Positions 8,895-18,190 of a DNA stretch of 64,000 nt are shown in pieces. The notes under the pieces are model-generated. The model made no database searches. It saw only the letters and a list, made by a program, of their open reading frames with translations, and was not told the origin of the DNA. This DNA is from Fidelibacterota bacterium (GTDB lineage Bacteria > Fidelibacterota > Marinisomatia > SCGC-AAA003-L08 > JACNLC01): positions 1 to 64,000 of the forward strand of contig JAJRUW010000010.1 in the NCBI GenBank assembly GCA_024277615.1, in the 5' to 3' direction. The position numbers were made by a program, and so were the translations under genes. Positions within the stretch are counted from its first letter, which is position 1; every line of letters starts with the position of its first letter.

Positions 8895-10568
8895 TTGACT
8901 TCGGAGTATCGCAGCCGCTACAATTGGGTTACGGATGCCGGAGACTATCTCGGCAGATCGACGGTGATAAAATATGGTGGAAAATCAAAAGAATCTCTCA
9001 TCGGCCGCCGGGACCAACTCAGTAAATTGGAAATTGAAATTGAAAGCACAGCTGAAAAGCTGGAGCAAATTAAAAAAAATATTCAGAATTATAAAACCCG
9101 GGCAGATGCCGTACGTACTTCCCTTGAGCAAAAAATAACCCAGCTGGATAAATCGGTTGCAGATTCCGTTCAGCTTGAAAAAAAACTGGCGCAGCACCGG
9201 TACTCCTGTCAGCATCAGAAAGAAAGATTAAACGAGAATGATGAGGTTATAGCTGAAAATATAAGAGCTGTCAAGGTTCTCGGAATTCGGCAGACAAAAT
9301 TGGATGAAGCTCTCAATGAATTAAAAACCGAATATAAATCCATCCAGGCAGAAATTGCTGAAATGTCTGTCGCTCTGGAGACGATCAACAAGGAACGCAA
9401 TAAAAAACAGCAGGGGAAGCAGGATTCCCGCGTAAAACTGGTTGAAATTGAAAAGGAGTTTGAAGGATTAGAGTATCGTCTTGAAGCTTCAACAAGCCAG
9501 TTGGTCGAACTGGATAACAGGAAAAAGCAAATCATGTCGGCCTCCGAACGACTGGGTGAAAAAGTGCTCGGCCTGGAGCGATCCATCGCTGAAAATTCAG
9601 AGGTAAAAGAAGATCTCATCCGCGAACAGAATAAACTGGTAGATAAAAAGCGCAGCATCCAGGATACCTATAACGGATTATACGAACAGATGCAGGACTT
9701 GCAGCGTAATGTTAGGGATCGTCAGAAAGTAAAGGAAGAAAATATTCAGCAGATCCGCCAGGCAGAACTTAAACTTGCAGAGCTGACAAAGGAAAAAGAG
9801 CTGATCCGCAACAAGATCCGGGAGGTCTATCACCAGGAAGTACCGAAACGGATTTTGGATTTAACTGAGATCAATATTGATGAACTCAGGGATTCTATCG
9901 CGGCGATTGACCGCTCAATCAACCGCATCGGCCCTATCAATATGGCTGTCGCAGAGGAGTATAAAGCTGAATCCGAGCGCTATGAATTCTTAAAAAAGCA
10001 GTTTGATGACCTGCAGGAGTCTGAGCAGAATCTGAAACAATCAATTGAGAAAATTGATACCGAAGCACGTAAAAAGTTCAGCAAAACCTTTGAACAGGTG
10101 GCTGAAAATTTTAAAACAACCTATAAATTATTTTTCGACGGAGGTGAGGCTCACGTCAGACTCGTAGGGAGTGACGACCCGCTGGAGGCGGAAATCGAGA
10201 TCATTGCCCGGCCTCCTGGAAAACGCACTCAAACCATCAGAATGTTGTCTGCCGGTGAAAAAGCGCTGACGGCTATCAGCCTGCTGTTTGCAATCTATCT
10301 TGTAAAACCGAGCCCGTTTTGCATTTTGGATGAAGTCGATGCCCCCCTGGATGACAGTAACATTACACGGTTTACAAAGGTCTTACGTCAGTTTTCCGAA
10401 AATACGCAATTTATTGTAATTACCCATAATAAATTGACCATGGAAGAGGCCGACTATCTCTATGGTGTCACCCAGGAAGAAGAAGGTGTGTCAAAAATTG
10501 TCTCCGTCAAATTCAAAAACGAGGGACAGCCTTTACAGGCGGTAACTTCTGATATCCCCGGTAATTGA
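8895..10568 (+). CDS. smc: chromosome segregation protein SMC, C-terminal part (coil, signature, Walker B)
   Basis: LSAGEKALTAISLLFAIYLVKPSPFCILDEVDAPLDDSN; in frame with the upstream SMC half (open frame from 8868). Confidence 0.93.
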   Translation: MTSEYRSRYNWVTDAGDYLGRSTVIKYGGKSKESLIGRRDQLSKLEIEIESTAEKLEQIKKNIQNYKTRADAVRTSLEQKITQLDKSVADSVQLEKKLAQHRYSCQHQKERLNENDEVIAENIRAVKVLGIRQTKLDEALNELKTEYKSIQAEIAEMSVALETINKERNKKQQGKQDSRVKLVEIEKEFEGLEYRLEASTSQLVELDNRKKQIMSASERLGEKVLGLERSIAENSEVKEDLIREQNKLVDKKRSIQDTYNGLYEQMQDLQRNVRDRQKVKEENIQQIRQAELKLAELTKEKELIRNKIREVYHQEVPKRILDLTEINIDELRDSIAAIDRSINRIGPINMAVAEEYKAESERYEFLKKQFDDLQESEQNLKQSIEKIDTEARKKFSKTFEQVAENFKTTYKLFFDGGEAHVRLVGSDDPLEAEIEIIARPPGKRTQTIRMLSAGEKALTAISLLFAIYLVKPSPFCILDEVDAPLDDSNITRFTKVLRQFSENTQFIVITHNKLTMEEADYLYGVTQEEEGVSKIVSVKFKNEGQPLQAVTSDIPGN

Positions 10569-10585
10569 TCCGTACAGGGGATTTG

Positions 10586-11263
10586 ATGAATATTCGCTTC
10601 TACCACGAAGTTCTTGAGTTCATATACCCGCAATACTGTAAAACCTGCGAACGAAAGTTAAACTCCGCTGAAATTCGATATTGCAGGAATTGCTTTAATC
10701 AACTTGTCCCGACGGATCTCGGCAACTGGATAAAAAAGACCACAACGGGTGAACATCTTGACTTTGCTTATTCAGCCTTTTGGTATGACGAAATCCTGCA
10801 GGATTGTATCCACAACGGTAAATATAATGGCTGTAAAAGACTTTTAAGGATAATTTCCGAAATGGCGCTGTCAGAGTTGGAAGACGCCCCGGAAATTATG
10901 CGGGTTGATCTGCTTCTGCCCGTTCCTTTGCACAAGGTGCGCTATCGGGAAAGAGGTTTTAACCAGGCCGAGATAATCGCCCGGACGGTTGGTGAACGAT
11001 TCAATCTGCCTGTAAAAACCAATCTGATTCACAGATCAGAGTGGACGACTTCTCAAACGAAGCTTGATATAGCAGGACGCCGCCGGAATACGGAACAGGC
11101 CTTTAAAGTTACCGGCATCTGTGAAGGTAAACGTCTTTTGCTGATCGATGACGTGCTGACGTCAGGAGCTACTTCGAACTCATGCGCGAAAAAGCTGAAA
11201 GAACGGGGTGCAGCGACCGTAGGCATTTTCACTGTTGCCACACCGGATTTCGGCCTGAAGTAA
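10586..11263 (+). CDS. comF: ComF family phosphoribosyltransferase
   Basis: CxxC pairs (YCKTCERK, YCRNC); RYRERGFNQAEIIAR; LLIDDVLTSGATSNSC. ATG at 10586 preferred over the track's upstream start. Confidence 0.92.
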   Translation: MNIRFYHEVLEFIYPQYCKTCERKLNSAEIRYCRNCFNQLVPTDLGNWIKKTTTGEHLDFAYSAFWYDEILQDCIHNGKYNGCKRLLRIISEMALSELEDAPEIMRVDLLLPVPLHKVRYRERGFNQAEIIARTVGERFNLPVKTNLIHRSEWTTSQTKLDIAGRRRNTEQAFKVTGICEGKRLLLIDDVLTSGATSNSCAKKLKERGAATVGIFTVATPDFGLK

Positions 11264-11428
11264 TGAGCACCGGGCCGCGGCACTATTAAATACCGGCGAG
11301 TGCAGCAATCCTGATACTTGTGAGAAGTGCTGATTATGACATGAAACCAGCCGATTTGCGATTGGCAAAAGCCTTGTTTTATGAACGATAAGAATCCGAT
11401 ATTTGCGTTCTGAATTTTGACTGAATTC

Positions 11429-12622
11429 ATGCGAAAACTATCAGAACTAAATCTCAACAAAAAACGTTGTCTGGTGCGCGTCGATTTTAATGTGCCGCTT
11501 GCCGATGGTGACGTGCAAAATGATTTTCGTATAAGGGCCGCAATACCAACCATCCGGCATTGCCTGAATCAGGGTGCTTCTGTGGTGCTGATGTCACATT
11601 TGGGAAGACCCAAAGGCAAGATCGTAGAAGAGTTATCCCTGGAACCCGTGGCTTATGCCCTGGAAGGACTTTTAGCTCAGGAAGTAAAATTCTCGACGGA
11701 TTGCATTTCAACGGAAGCTCTGAAGGTTTCCGAAAAACTGGGTGTGGGTGAAGTGCATTTATTGGAAAATCTTCGTTTTCACCCGGGTGAGACAAATAAT
11801 GATGCCAAATTTTCAGAGAGATTGGCTAAACATGGTGATATTTACATAAATGATGCCTTCGGAACTGCCCACCGTCCCCATGCCTCAAATGTAGGTGTGT
11901 TGGATTATTTCAGATTATCAGCCGCTGGTTTTTTACTCGAAAAGGAGCGGAAATATCTATCCGGTGCGGTAAAGTCTCCAAAACATCCTTTTGTGGTTAT
12001 CCTTGGCGGTTCTAAGGTTGCCGGTAAGATTGATCTGATCCACAATCTTTTAAAGCAAGCGGATAAAATAATGATTGGCGGCGCAATGGCCTTCACTTTT
12101 CTCAAAGTTCTGGGTGAAAATGTGGGGAACTCAAAGGTAGAAGCGGATAAACTGTCGGTGGCAAAAAAAATTCTGTCTGAAGCGGAGAAACAGAATGTTG
12201 AGATTATCCTGCCGGCAGATGTTGTTGCAGCACCGGAATTGGATACGGATTCACCCTGGAGGGTCACAAAACTGGACGAGTTAGAGGACGACGAAAGTGG
12301 ATTTGATGTAGGTCCCGAAACTTCAATGATCTTCGAATCTCATTTGGAAGACGCCGGTACGATTTTATGGAATGGCCCGCTGGGCGTATTTGAAATTCCA
12401 GCTTTTTCAACGGGGACTCACTCCATTGCCCATGCCATAATTAATGAAACGGAAGAAGGAGCTATTTCTATTGTTGGAGGTGGAGATACGGCTTCTGCAG
12501 TTGAGAGCCTGGAATCCGGCATGAACGGGTTCACCCATATCTCAACCGGTGGTGGTGCGTCTCTCGAACTGTTAAGCGGCCTTGTACTGCCGGCCTTTAA
12601 GGCGCTGGATGACCATGAGTAG
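11429..12622 (+). CDS. pgk: phosphoglycerate kinase
   Basis: KRCLVRVDFNVPL, LMSHLGRPKG, GSKVAGKIDLI, GGGDTASAVE. ATG 11429 preferred. Confidence 0.98.
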   Translation: MRKLSELNLNKKRCLVRVDFNVPLADGDVQNDFRIRAAIPTIRHCLNQGASVVLMSHLGRPKGKIVEELSLEPVAYALEGLLAQEVKFSTDCISTEALKVSEKLGVGEVHLLENLRFHPGETNNDAKFSERLAKHGDIYINDAFGTAHRPHASNVGVLDYFRLSAAGFLLEKERKYLSGAVKSPKHPFVVILGGSKVAGKIDLIHNLLKQADKIMIGGAMAFTFLKVLGENVGNSKVEADKLSVAKKILSEAEKQNVEIILPADVVAAPELDTDSPWRVTKLDELEDDESGFDVGPETSMIFESHLEDAGTILWNGPLGVFEIPAFSTGTHSIAHAIINETEEGAISIVGGGDTASAVESLESGMNGFTHISTGGGASLELLSGLVLPAFKALDDHE

Positions 12623-13370
12623 AAAACAATACTGTGTTGCCAACTGGAAAATGAATCTTACGTCCACTGAGGGCGTTAACTTCATTTTGGACCTGGTGTC
12701 CAAAGATATTATGTCAGCATCCGCAAAGATCATTCTCTGCCCTTCATTCACAGGGATTATTCCGGCAGTAGAAGCTGCAAAAGACTGCCGGATTGAAATT
12801 GGAGCCCAGAATGTTTATTTTGAACCGGAAGGTGCATTTACCGGGGAGGTTTCGACGGCAATGCTGAAAGATGCGGGATGTCAATGGGTTATTCTGGGGC
12901 ACTCGGAGCGCAGACATATTTTCAAAGAGGACGACCAGACAATTGCAAGGAAAATTCAACGAGCTTTGCGGGATGACCTGAAGATCATTTTATGTATCGG
13001 AGAAACACTTGAGCAAAGAGAGGCCGGACAGACGGACGCACTCTTGAAAAGTCAGCTAAAGTCGGCAATTGAGAATATCTCAGTGATACCCGAGGATGGA
13101 TTCTGCATAGCCTATGAACCGGTTTGGGCCATAGGAACCGGCAAGACTGCAACACCGGACCTGGCAGCTGACGCTCACAGACTGATCAGAGACAATCTGA
13201 CGGATATGGGACTACCCGGAGAAACTGTTTCACTCCTTTATGGCGGGAGTGTAAAACCGGAGAACGCTAAAGAATTAATAAAAACTGATGGAATTGACGG
13301 CTTCCTAATTGGAGGCGCATCATTGAAAAGTGAAGCATTCTGTCAGATCTACGAACAATTTAAATCGTAA
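12615..13370 (+). CDS. tpiA: triosephosphate isomerase
   Basis: CVANWKMNLT, LGHSERRHIF, AYEPVWAIGTGKTA, YGGSVKPEN. ATG 12615 overlaps the end of pgk. Confidence 0.98.
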   Translation: MSRKQYCVANWKMNLTSTEGVNFILDLVSKDIMSASAKIILCPSFTGIIPAVEAAKDCRIEIGAQNVYFEPEGAFTGEVSTAMLKDAGCQWVILGHSERRHIFKEDDQTIARKIQRALRDDLKIILCIGETLEQREAGQTDALLKSQLKSAIENISVIPEDGFCIAYEPVWAIGTGKTATPDLAADAHRLIRDNLTDMGLPGETVSLLYGGSVKPENAKELIKTDGIDGFLIGGASLKSEAFCQIYEQFKS

Positions 13371-13382
13371 GGAGAGTTAACA

Positions 13383-13802
13383 GTGCTGTATGGTTTTTTA
13401 ATTTTTATTTTTGTAGTGGTCTGTCTGCTGCTGATGGGCATCATTTTGATCCAATCCAGTAAAACGGGCGGTATGGGAACTGCCATGGGGGGAGCGGCCG
13501 TTCAGGCAGCTTTCGGTGGACAGGGTGCCGACAAGCTTCTCACTAAGATTACAATTGGATTAGCAGCCGCTTTCATGCTTTTGTCAATCAGTATTAACCT
13601 GGTTAATACACCTGATGTTACAAATGCGGCAACCGGAGGAAGTATTATCAGTCAAAAGGCAAAATCAGATGTGGGTAATCTGGGGGCTCCCCTGGATTTG
13701 GATTCACCGGTCAAACCTGCTGAAAGCCCGACGGGAACAGAAAACAGCCCGGCCGGTACTGAAAGCAATAGTGATAAAGCAACAGACTCTGGCGGTGAAT
13801 GA
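13383..13802 (+). CDS. secG: preprotein translocase subunit SecG
   Basis: Two TM segments; IILIQSSKTGGMGTAMGG; GTG start with aaggaga upstream. Confidence 0.9.
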   Translation: MLYGFLIFIFVVVCLLLMGIILIQSSKTGGMGTAMGGAAVQAAFGGQGADKLLTKITIGLAAAFMLLSISINLVNTPDVTNAATGGSIISQKAKSDVGNLGAPLDLDSPVKPAESPTGTENSPAGTESNSDKATDSGGE

Positions 13803-13808
13803 TAAAAT

Positions 13809-13893
13809 GCTGAAGTGGTGAAACTGGTAGACACGCTGTCTTGAGGGGGCAGTGAGAAAATTTCTCGTGCGGGTTCGAGTCCCGCCTTCAGCA
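13809..13893 (+). tRNA. tRNA-Leu (anticodon GAG)
   Basis: Acceptor GCTGAAG/CTTCAGC; D-arm GTG..CAC; anticodon stem CTGTC-TTGAGGG-GGCAG; class II variable arm TGAGAAAATTTCTCGT; T-arm GCGGG-TTCGAGT-CCCGC; discriminator A; CCA not encoded. Confidence 0.95.
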
Positions 13894-13923
13894 CAGAATT
13901 TTGAATAAAATAGGAGCGACACT

Positions 13924-15210
13924 TTGAAAATTGTCTTAATCAATCTCTTAATTTCGGTTTTCATTTTTGCCCAGGCTGACCCTTTAAGCGAAGCACAGAA
14001 GGCAGTGGAATCAGGGCAATACCCTGATGCTCTTGCAAAAGTCGAAACAGCGCTTTCATCGTCCGGAGAGAATGCTGAACTATTATTACTGGGTGCACAA
14101 ATAGCCGTTAAACTCGATGATTTAAACAAAGCAAAGGATTTTATGGTAAAAGCAAATACCGTTGATCCGAAGAATGTGGATATCATTGATTACTGGGAAA
14201 AATTGAAATCGTTAAGTGATTTGATGTCTTATGGACAGAAGACCTTCAAAATGGCATCTTATGATGAAGCCATGGAATCTTTCGACAGTACAATTGTGAA
14301 GTTCCCGGATTTCGCCCTGGGTTATTACATGAAAGGGCAGGTTTATTATCGTCTGAAAAATTATGACGAGGCCGTTGCCAATTATAAAATTGCCAGAAAA
14401 TTAAATCCTTTTGAAGAGAAATACTCAAAAGCCATCTCGGCAATCGCTTCAAAACTTTATAATGAAGGCAATGATCAGCAGCGCCGGAAGAAGTACAAGG
14501 ACTCAATTCCAAAATACGAAAAAGCTCTCGAATATGACCCTACACTGAGTCAGGCTCTCTTTAGAATTTCTTATGCTTATTATAAGTTATCTGATTTCAC
14601 AGAAGCTAAAAATCATCTTGGTAAATTAGTTTCACAGGATCCGGGACACGCTGAAGCAAGAAAATTATTGGGGGATATCCATGCTAAGGAAAATGACTTC
14701 GAAACGGCAGTAGAATGGTATAAAAAAGCCACGAAGATTAAGCCGGATTACACAAAATCTTATTATTCGGAAGGTAAGATCCTGCAAACACTTGGGAAAA
14801 ATGATGAGGCTTTAGCTGTTTTGGATAAAACCGTGGAACTGGATCCCACCTATTACCGGGCCTATGAATTGTTGGGAATCATCCATCAGGAGAAAAATGA
14901 GAATGATGCTGCAATCCTTAACTATCGTCTGGCGATAAAAAACAGCAAAAAACCCTATTCAGCCTATTGGAGACTTGCATCCGTTTACAATATTGAAGAT
15001 AAATGTGACCAGGCAGAAACCGCGGCAAAAGCGGCACTCGATATAAAACCAAATTATGCAGCAGCTTATTTCGAACTTGGCCTCGCTGAAAAATGCCTGG
15101 GGAAAAAAGTAGCCGCACTCGAGTCCTGGAAGAAAATCCTGGATGACAGAGAATGGGGTAAATCGGCACAATACGAGTTAAAAAAATATTATAAAGAATT
15201 AGAGAATTAA
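13924..15210 (+). CDS. TPR-repeat protein with putative signal peptide
   Basis: Repeated TPR signatures (GYYMKGQVYYRLKNYDEAVANYKIARKLNP etc.); hydrophobic N-terminus; TTG start. Confidence 0.85.
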   Translation: MKIVLINLLISVFIFAQADPLSEAQKAVESGQYPDALAKVETALSSSGENAELLLLGAQIAVKLDDLNKAKDFMVKANTVDPKNVDIIDYWEKLKSLSDLMSYGQKTFKMASYDEAMESFDSTIVKFPDFALGYYMKGQVYYRLKNYDEAVANYKIARKLNPFEEKYSKAISAIASKLYNEGNDQQRRKKYKDSIPKYEKALEYDPTLSQALFRISYAYYKLSDFTEAKNHLGKLVSQDPGHAEARKLLGDIHAKENDFETAVEWYKKATKIKPDYTKSYYSEGKILQTLGKNDEALAVLDKTVELDPTYYRAYELLGIIHQEKNENDAAILNYRLAIKNSKKPYSAYWRLASVYNIEDKCDQAETAAKAALDIKPNYAAAYFELGLAEKCLGKKVAALESWKKILDDREWGKSAQYELKKYYKELEN

Positions 15211-15237
15211 AATAATTCACATTTCAGGGAATAAAAG

Positions 15238-15261
15238 AGGCGAATCATATCGCCTTTTTTA
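15238..15261 (+). terminator. rho-independent-like terminator
   Basis: AGGCGA-ATCATA-TCGCCT stem followed by a T-rich tract. Confidence 0.75.
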
Positions 15262-15275
15262 TTTTATTTTTGACT

Positions 15276-15959
15276 ATGATTAAAGCGGTAGTTTTTGACC
15301 TGGATAATACCCTGCTTGATTTTATGCAGATGAAAGAACGTTCTGTCGATTCAGCCGTGAAAGGGATGATCGAAGCCGGAATGGATATCGACCCGGTTAA
15401 GGCGGCTGAGAAAATCTTCAATATTTACTGGCAGAAGGGGGTTGAATATCAGGAGGTCCTGGATGATTTCATTGAAAAAGAACTCGGAGAAGTGAATTAT
15501 AAATATCTTGCGGCAGGAATAGTTGCTTATCGTAAGGCCAAGGAAGCCTCGCTTGTCCCCTATCCATACGTTAACAGCACACTTCAAAAACTAGCCAAAA
15601 GCGGCTATAAACTCGGTCTTGTTTCCGATGCACCGGCCAGGGAGGCCTGGATGAGAATTTGCTCGGTGAATATGCACCATATTTTTGATGCTGTGGTTAC
15701 ATTCGAGGATACAGGAGAGCATAAACCCTCTGCCAAACCATTTCAATTGATCGCTTCACGTCTCGGTTGTAAGGCTGAGGATATTCTGATGGTCGGGGAC
15801 TGGCCGGAACGCGATGTTATCGGAGCAAACGAAGTCGGGATGAGAACCGCATTTGCAAAATACGGGGATAGATTCGAAACAGTTCATTCCGGTGCCGATT
15901 ATGACCTCGAGAATTTTTCCGATATTTTAAAAGTTTTGGAATTGGAAGCTAACCGGTGA
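15276..15959 (+). CDS. HAD-family hydrolase
   Basis: VVFDLDNTLLDF, GLVSDAPAR, MVGDWPERDVIGANEVGM. Confidence 0.93.
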   Translation: MIKAVVFDLDNTLLDFMQMKERSVDSAVKGMIEAGMDIDPVKAAEKIFNIYWQKGVEYQEVLDDFIEKELGEVNYKYLAAGIVAYRKAKEASLVPYPYVNSTLQKLAKSGYKLGLVSDAPAREAWMRICSVNMHHIFDAVVTFEDTGEHKPSAKPFQLIASRLGCKAEDILMVGDWPERDVIGANEVGMRTAFAKYGDRFETVHSGADYDLENFSDILKVLELEANR

Positions 15960-16309
15960 TCTTTGTAGGAACGGATATTATTGAAGTCAAACGGCTCCGG
16001 GAGACCCTCGAAAAGAACGGGTCTCGATTTGTCGGTAAAATATTTACACCTGAGGAAATCGCCTATTGTTCCGGCAAGGCAGAACAAGCGATGCACTATG
16101 CCGGGAGATTCGCCGCTAAGGAGGCCGTCAAAAAATCGCTCCTTTCCTATGACAGTAAAAAGCTAATACCGCTTAAAAACATTTGCATTAATCGCCGGGA
16201 TGACGGCGCACCCATTGTCAAGATACAGAATTCTGATCATACGGTTCAAATCTCTATTTCGCATACCAGGGATTACGCTACGGCTGTAGCAGTCCTTGAA
16301 ATAAAATGA
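15956..16309 (+). CDS. acpS: holo-[acyl-carrier-protein] synthase
   Basis: VGTDIIEVKRL, FTPEEIAYC, AGRFAAKEAVKKSL, ISISHTRDYATAVAV; GTG start. Confidence 0.95.
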   Translation: MIFVGTDIIEVKRLRETLEKNGSRFVGKIFTPEEIAYCSGKAEQAMHYAGRFAAKEAVKKSLLSYDSKKLIPLKNICINRRDDGAPIVKIQNSDHTVQISISHTRDYATAVAVLEIK

Positions 16310-17826
16310 TACCCCTTCTTTCAGAAAACGAGGCCAGAAACCTGGACGAGCGGACCATTCGGACGGGTCGGCTCAACGGCGCAGATCTGATGGAAAATGC
16401 CGGAAAACAATCGGCCCGATATTTTGTGGAAAATATTCAGGACGTATTTTCTCAAGCCGTACTCATTGTTGCCGGGAAAGGCAATAATGGGGGAGACGGC
16501 ATCGTCATGCACCATTATTTGCTGCAATTCGGGGTCGATTCGACGCTGCTTCTGCTGTCGGAATCCGAGCCGGAAAGAACTGTGGTCAGGTCTCACGACA
16601 TTCCCGATGATACTGTTATTATCTACAATGAGACCCTCGAAATTAATAGTTTTGACTGGATTGTGGATGCAGTTTTCGGGATCGGATTAAAGCGTGATAT
16701 TACGGGAATGTATGAAAACCTGATTCATAAAATTACTTTCTGTGCCAATATGATATCGATTGACATCCCCACGGGCATTTATACGGATACAGGGGTTGCC
16801 GGTAACTGTGCTGTACGTTCTAAAATTACACTTACGATGGGTTATCCCAAACCGGGTCTTTTTTTGAATGAAGGATTGTCCCATTCCGGAAAAGTCGTAA
16901 CGCTTGATATCGGCTTTGACGATTTGGAAGAGGGCGCCGTGAAACAGTTTCTAATGACGAGGGCTGATATTCGGGGTCGTCTGAAATCATATCCGCTACA
17001 TGCTAATAAATTTTCCAGAGGCAAAATCATCACCTATGCAGGATCGAAAGGAATGACGGGAGCAGCCATACTGGCTTGCAAAAGTGCTTACAGAAGTGGT
17101 TCCGGGATCATTAGATTAATCGTACCGGAGAGTCTGAATTCAGTATTCGAAGCAACTTTAACCGAAACCATCACAGTCCCCGTGGCAGACGGTCAAAAGG
17201 GCTATTTGACCAGCGACTCCACAGAGCCGGTTAATAGAGAACTCGACTGGGGAGATGTGCTGATTTGCGGTCCGGGGCTCGGGACTATGCCGGAAGCCGT
17301 TGCCCTCACCGGAGAAATCCTCAAATTTTGGGAAAAGCCGCTGGTTCTTGATGCTTCCGGTTTCGAGCCGCTGATAAATGGATCAATTTCCATATCAGAT
17401 CTGCCTCAGGAGTCAATCTTGTCGCCGCATTTGCATGAATTTTGTCGTCTGTTTAATAAAGATAAGAAAGAAGTGACGTCAGATCCGCTTGGAGCCCTTC
17501 GTTCGGTTTCGGCCTTGCTTGAGGGCCGTGTGCTGATATTAAAAGGCGCACCCACCCTGATCCTGACGAATTCCGGTATGATCTGTTTCATGACGCAGGG
17601 TAATCCTATACTGGCGACTGCGGGAAGCGGAGATGTTCTGTCCGGATTACTCGCAGGCTTGCTGGCACAGGGTTATTCAACTGATGATTCTGCATTCATT
17701 GCAACCTGGATTCATGCCGAATGCGCCAAATTATTTATCAGGGATCGGGGGCCAAAAGGTTTGGTGGCATCAGATCTTATTAACTACATACCGGGGGCTT
17801 ATGCCGCGCTTTCTTCTGCCCCTTAA
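16306..17826 (+). CDS. nnr: bifunctional NAD(P)H-hydrate epimerase / ADP-dependent NAD(P)H-hydrate dehydratase
   Basis: AGKGNNGGDGIVMHHYL; SIDIPTGIYTDTG; AGSKGMTGAAILA; GPGLGT; LATAGSGDVLSGLLAGLLAQG. Confidence 0.95.
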   Translation: MIPLLSENEARNLDERTIRTGRLNGADLMENAGKQSARYFVENIQDVFSQAVLIVAGKGNNGGDGIVMHHYLLQFGVDSTLLLLSESEPERTVVRSHDIPDDTVIIYNETLEINSFDWIVDAVFGIGLKRDITGMYENLIHKITFCANMISIDIPTGIYTDTGVAGNCAVRSKITLTMGYPKPGLFLNEGLSHSGKVVTLDIGFDDLEEGAVKQFLMTRADIRGRLKSYPLHANKFSRGKIITYAGSKGMTGAAILACKSAYRSGSGIIRLIVPESLNSVFEATLTETITVPVADGQKGYLTSDSTEPVNRELDWGDVLICGPGLGTMPEAVALTGEILKFWEKPLVLDASGFEPLINGSISISDLPQESILSPHLHEFCRLFNKDKKEVTSDPLGALRSVSALLEGRVLILKGAPTLILTNSGMICFMTQGNPILATAGSGDVLSGLLAGLLAQGYSTDDSAFIATWIHAECAKLFIRDRGPKGLVASDLINYIPGAYAALSSAP

Positions 17827-18190
17827 ATCTTATAAAACATGGTTATTCATTGGCTATGCATTGCTTGTTCTGTTTATCTCATCACTGGAAGCCAGTCAAC
17901 TTCCAAAAGTCAGATTTCTCATGCACAACGACAAAATCGTACACTTTTTCGAATATTTGATTTTTGGCTTACTACTCATCAATGCTATGGAAAATAGCAG
18001 CAGGAGCTTTAAAATCAGGTTGGCAGCCTTACTGATTATTTTCATTTTTCCGGTTTTTGATGAGATATTACAAAGCTTTGTACCGGGCCGGTTCCCCGAG
18101 TTTTTAGATGCAATTACAGATATTATCGGCGGGACCTTCGGATACATCATCTTCATACAGATGAAAAATGTTAAGATCACTTCACATTAA
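17801..18190 (+). CDS. VanZ-like family membrane protein
   Basis: NDKIVHFFEYLIFGLLL and FDEILQSFVPGRFPEFLDAITDIIGGTFG. ATG 17801 preferred over the track start. Confidence 0.85.
   Translation: MPRFLLPLKSYKTWLFIGYALLVLFISSLEASQLPKVRFLMHNDKIVHFFEYLIFGLLLINAMENSSRSFKIRLAALLIIFIFPVFDEILQSFVPGRFPEFLDAITDIIGGTFGYIIFIQMKNVKITSH

Noticed and set aside
13704-14186. 160 aa minus-strand ORF across secG, tRNA-Leu and the TPR gene start
   Set aside because: Spans a clear tRNA gene on the opposite strand; not credible as coding.
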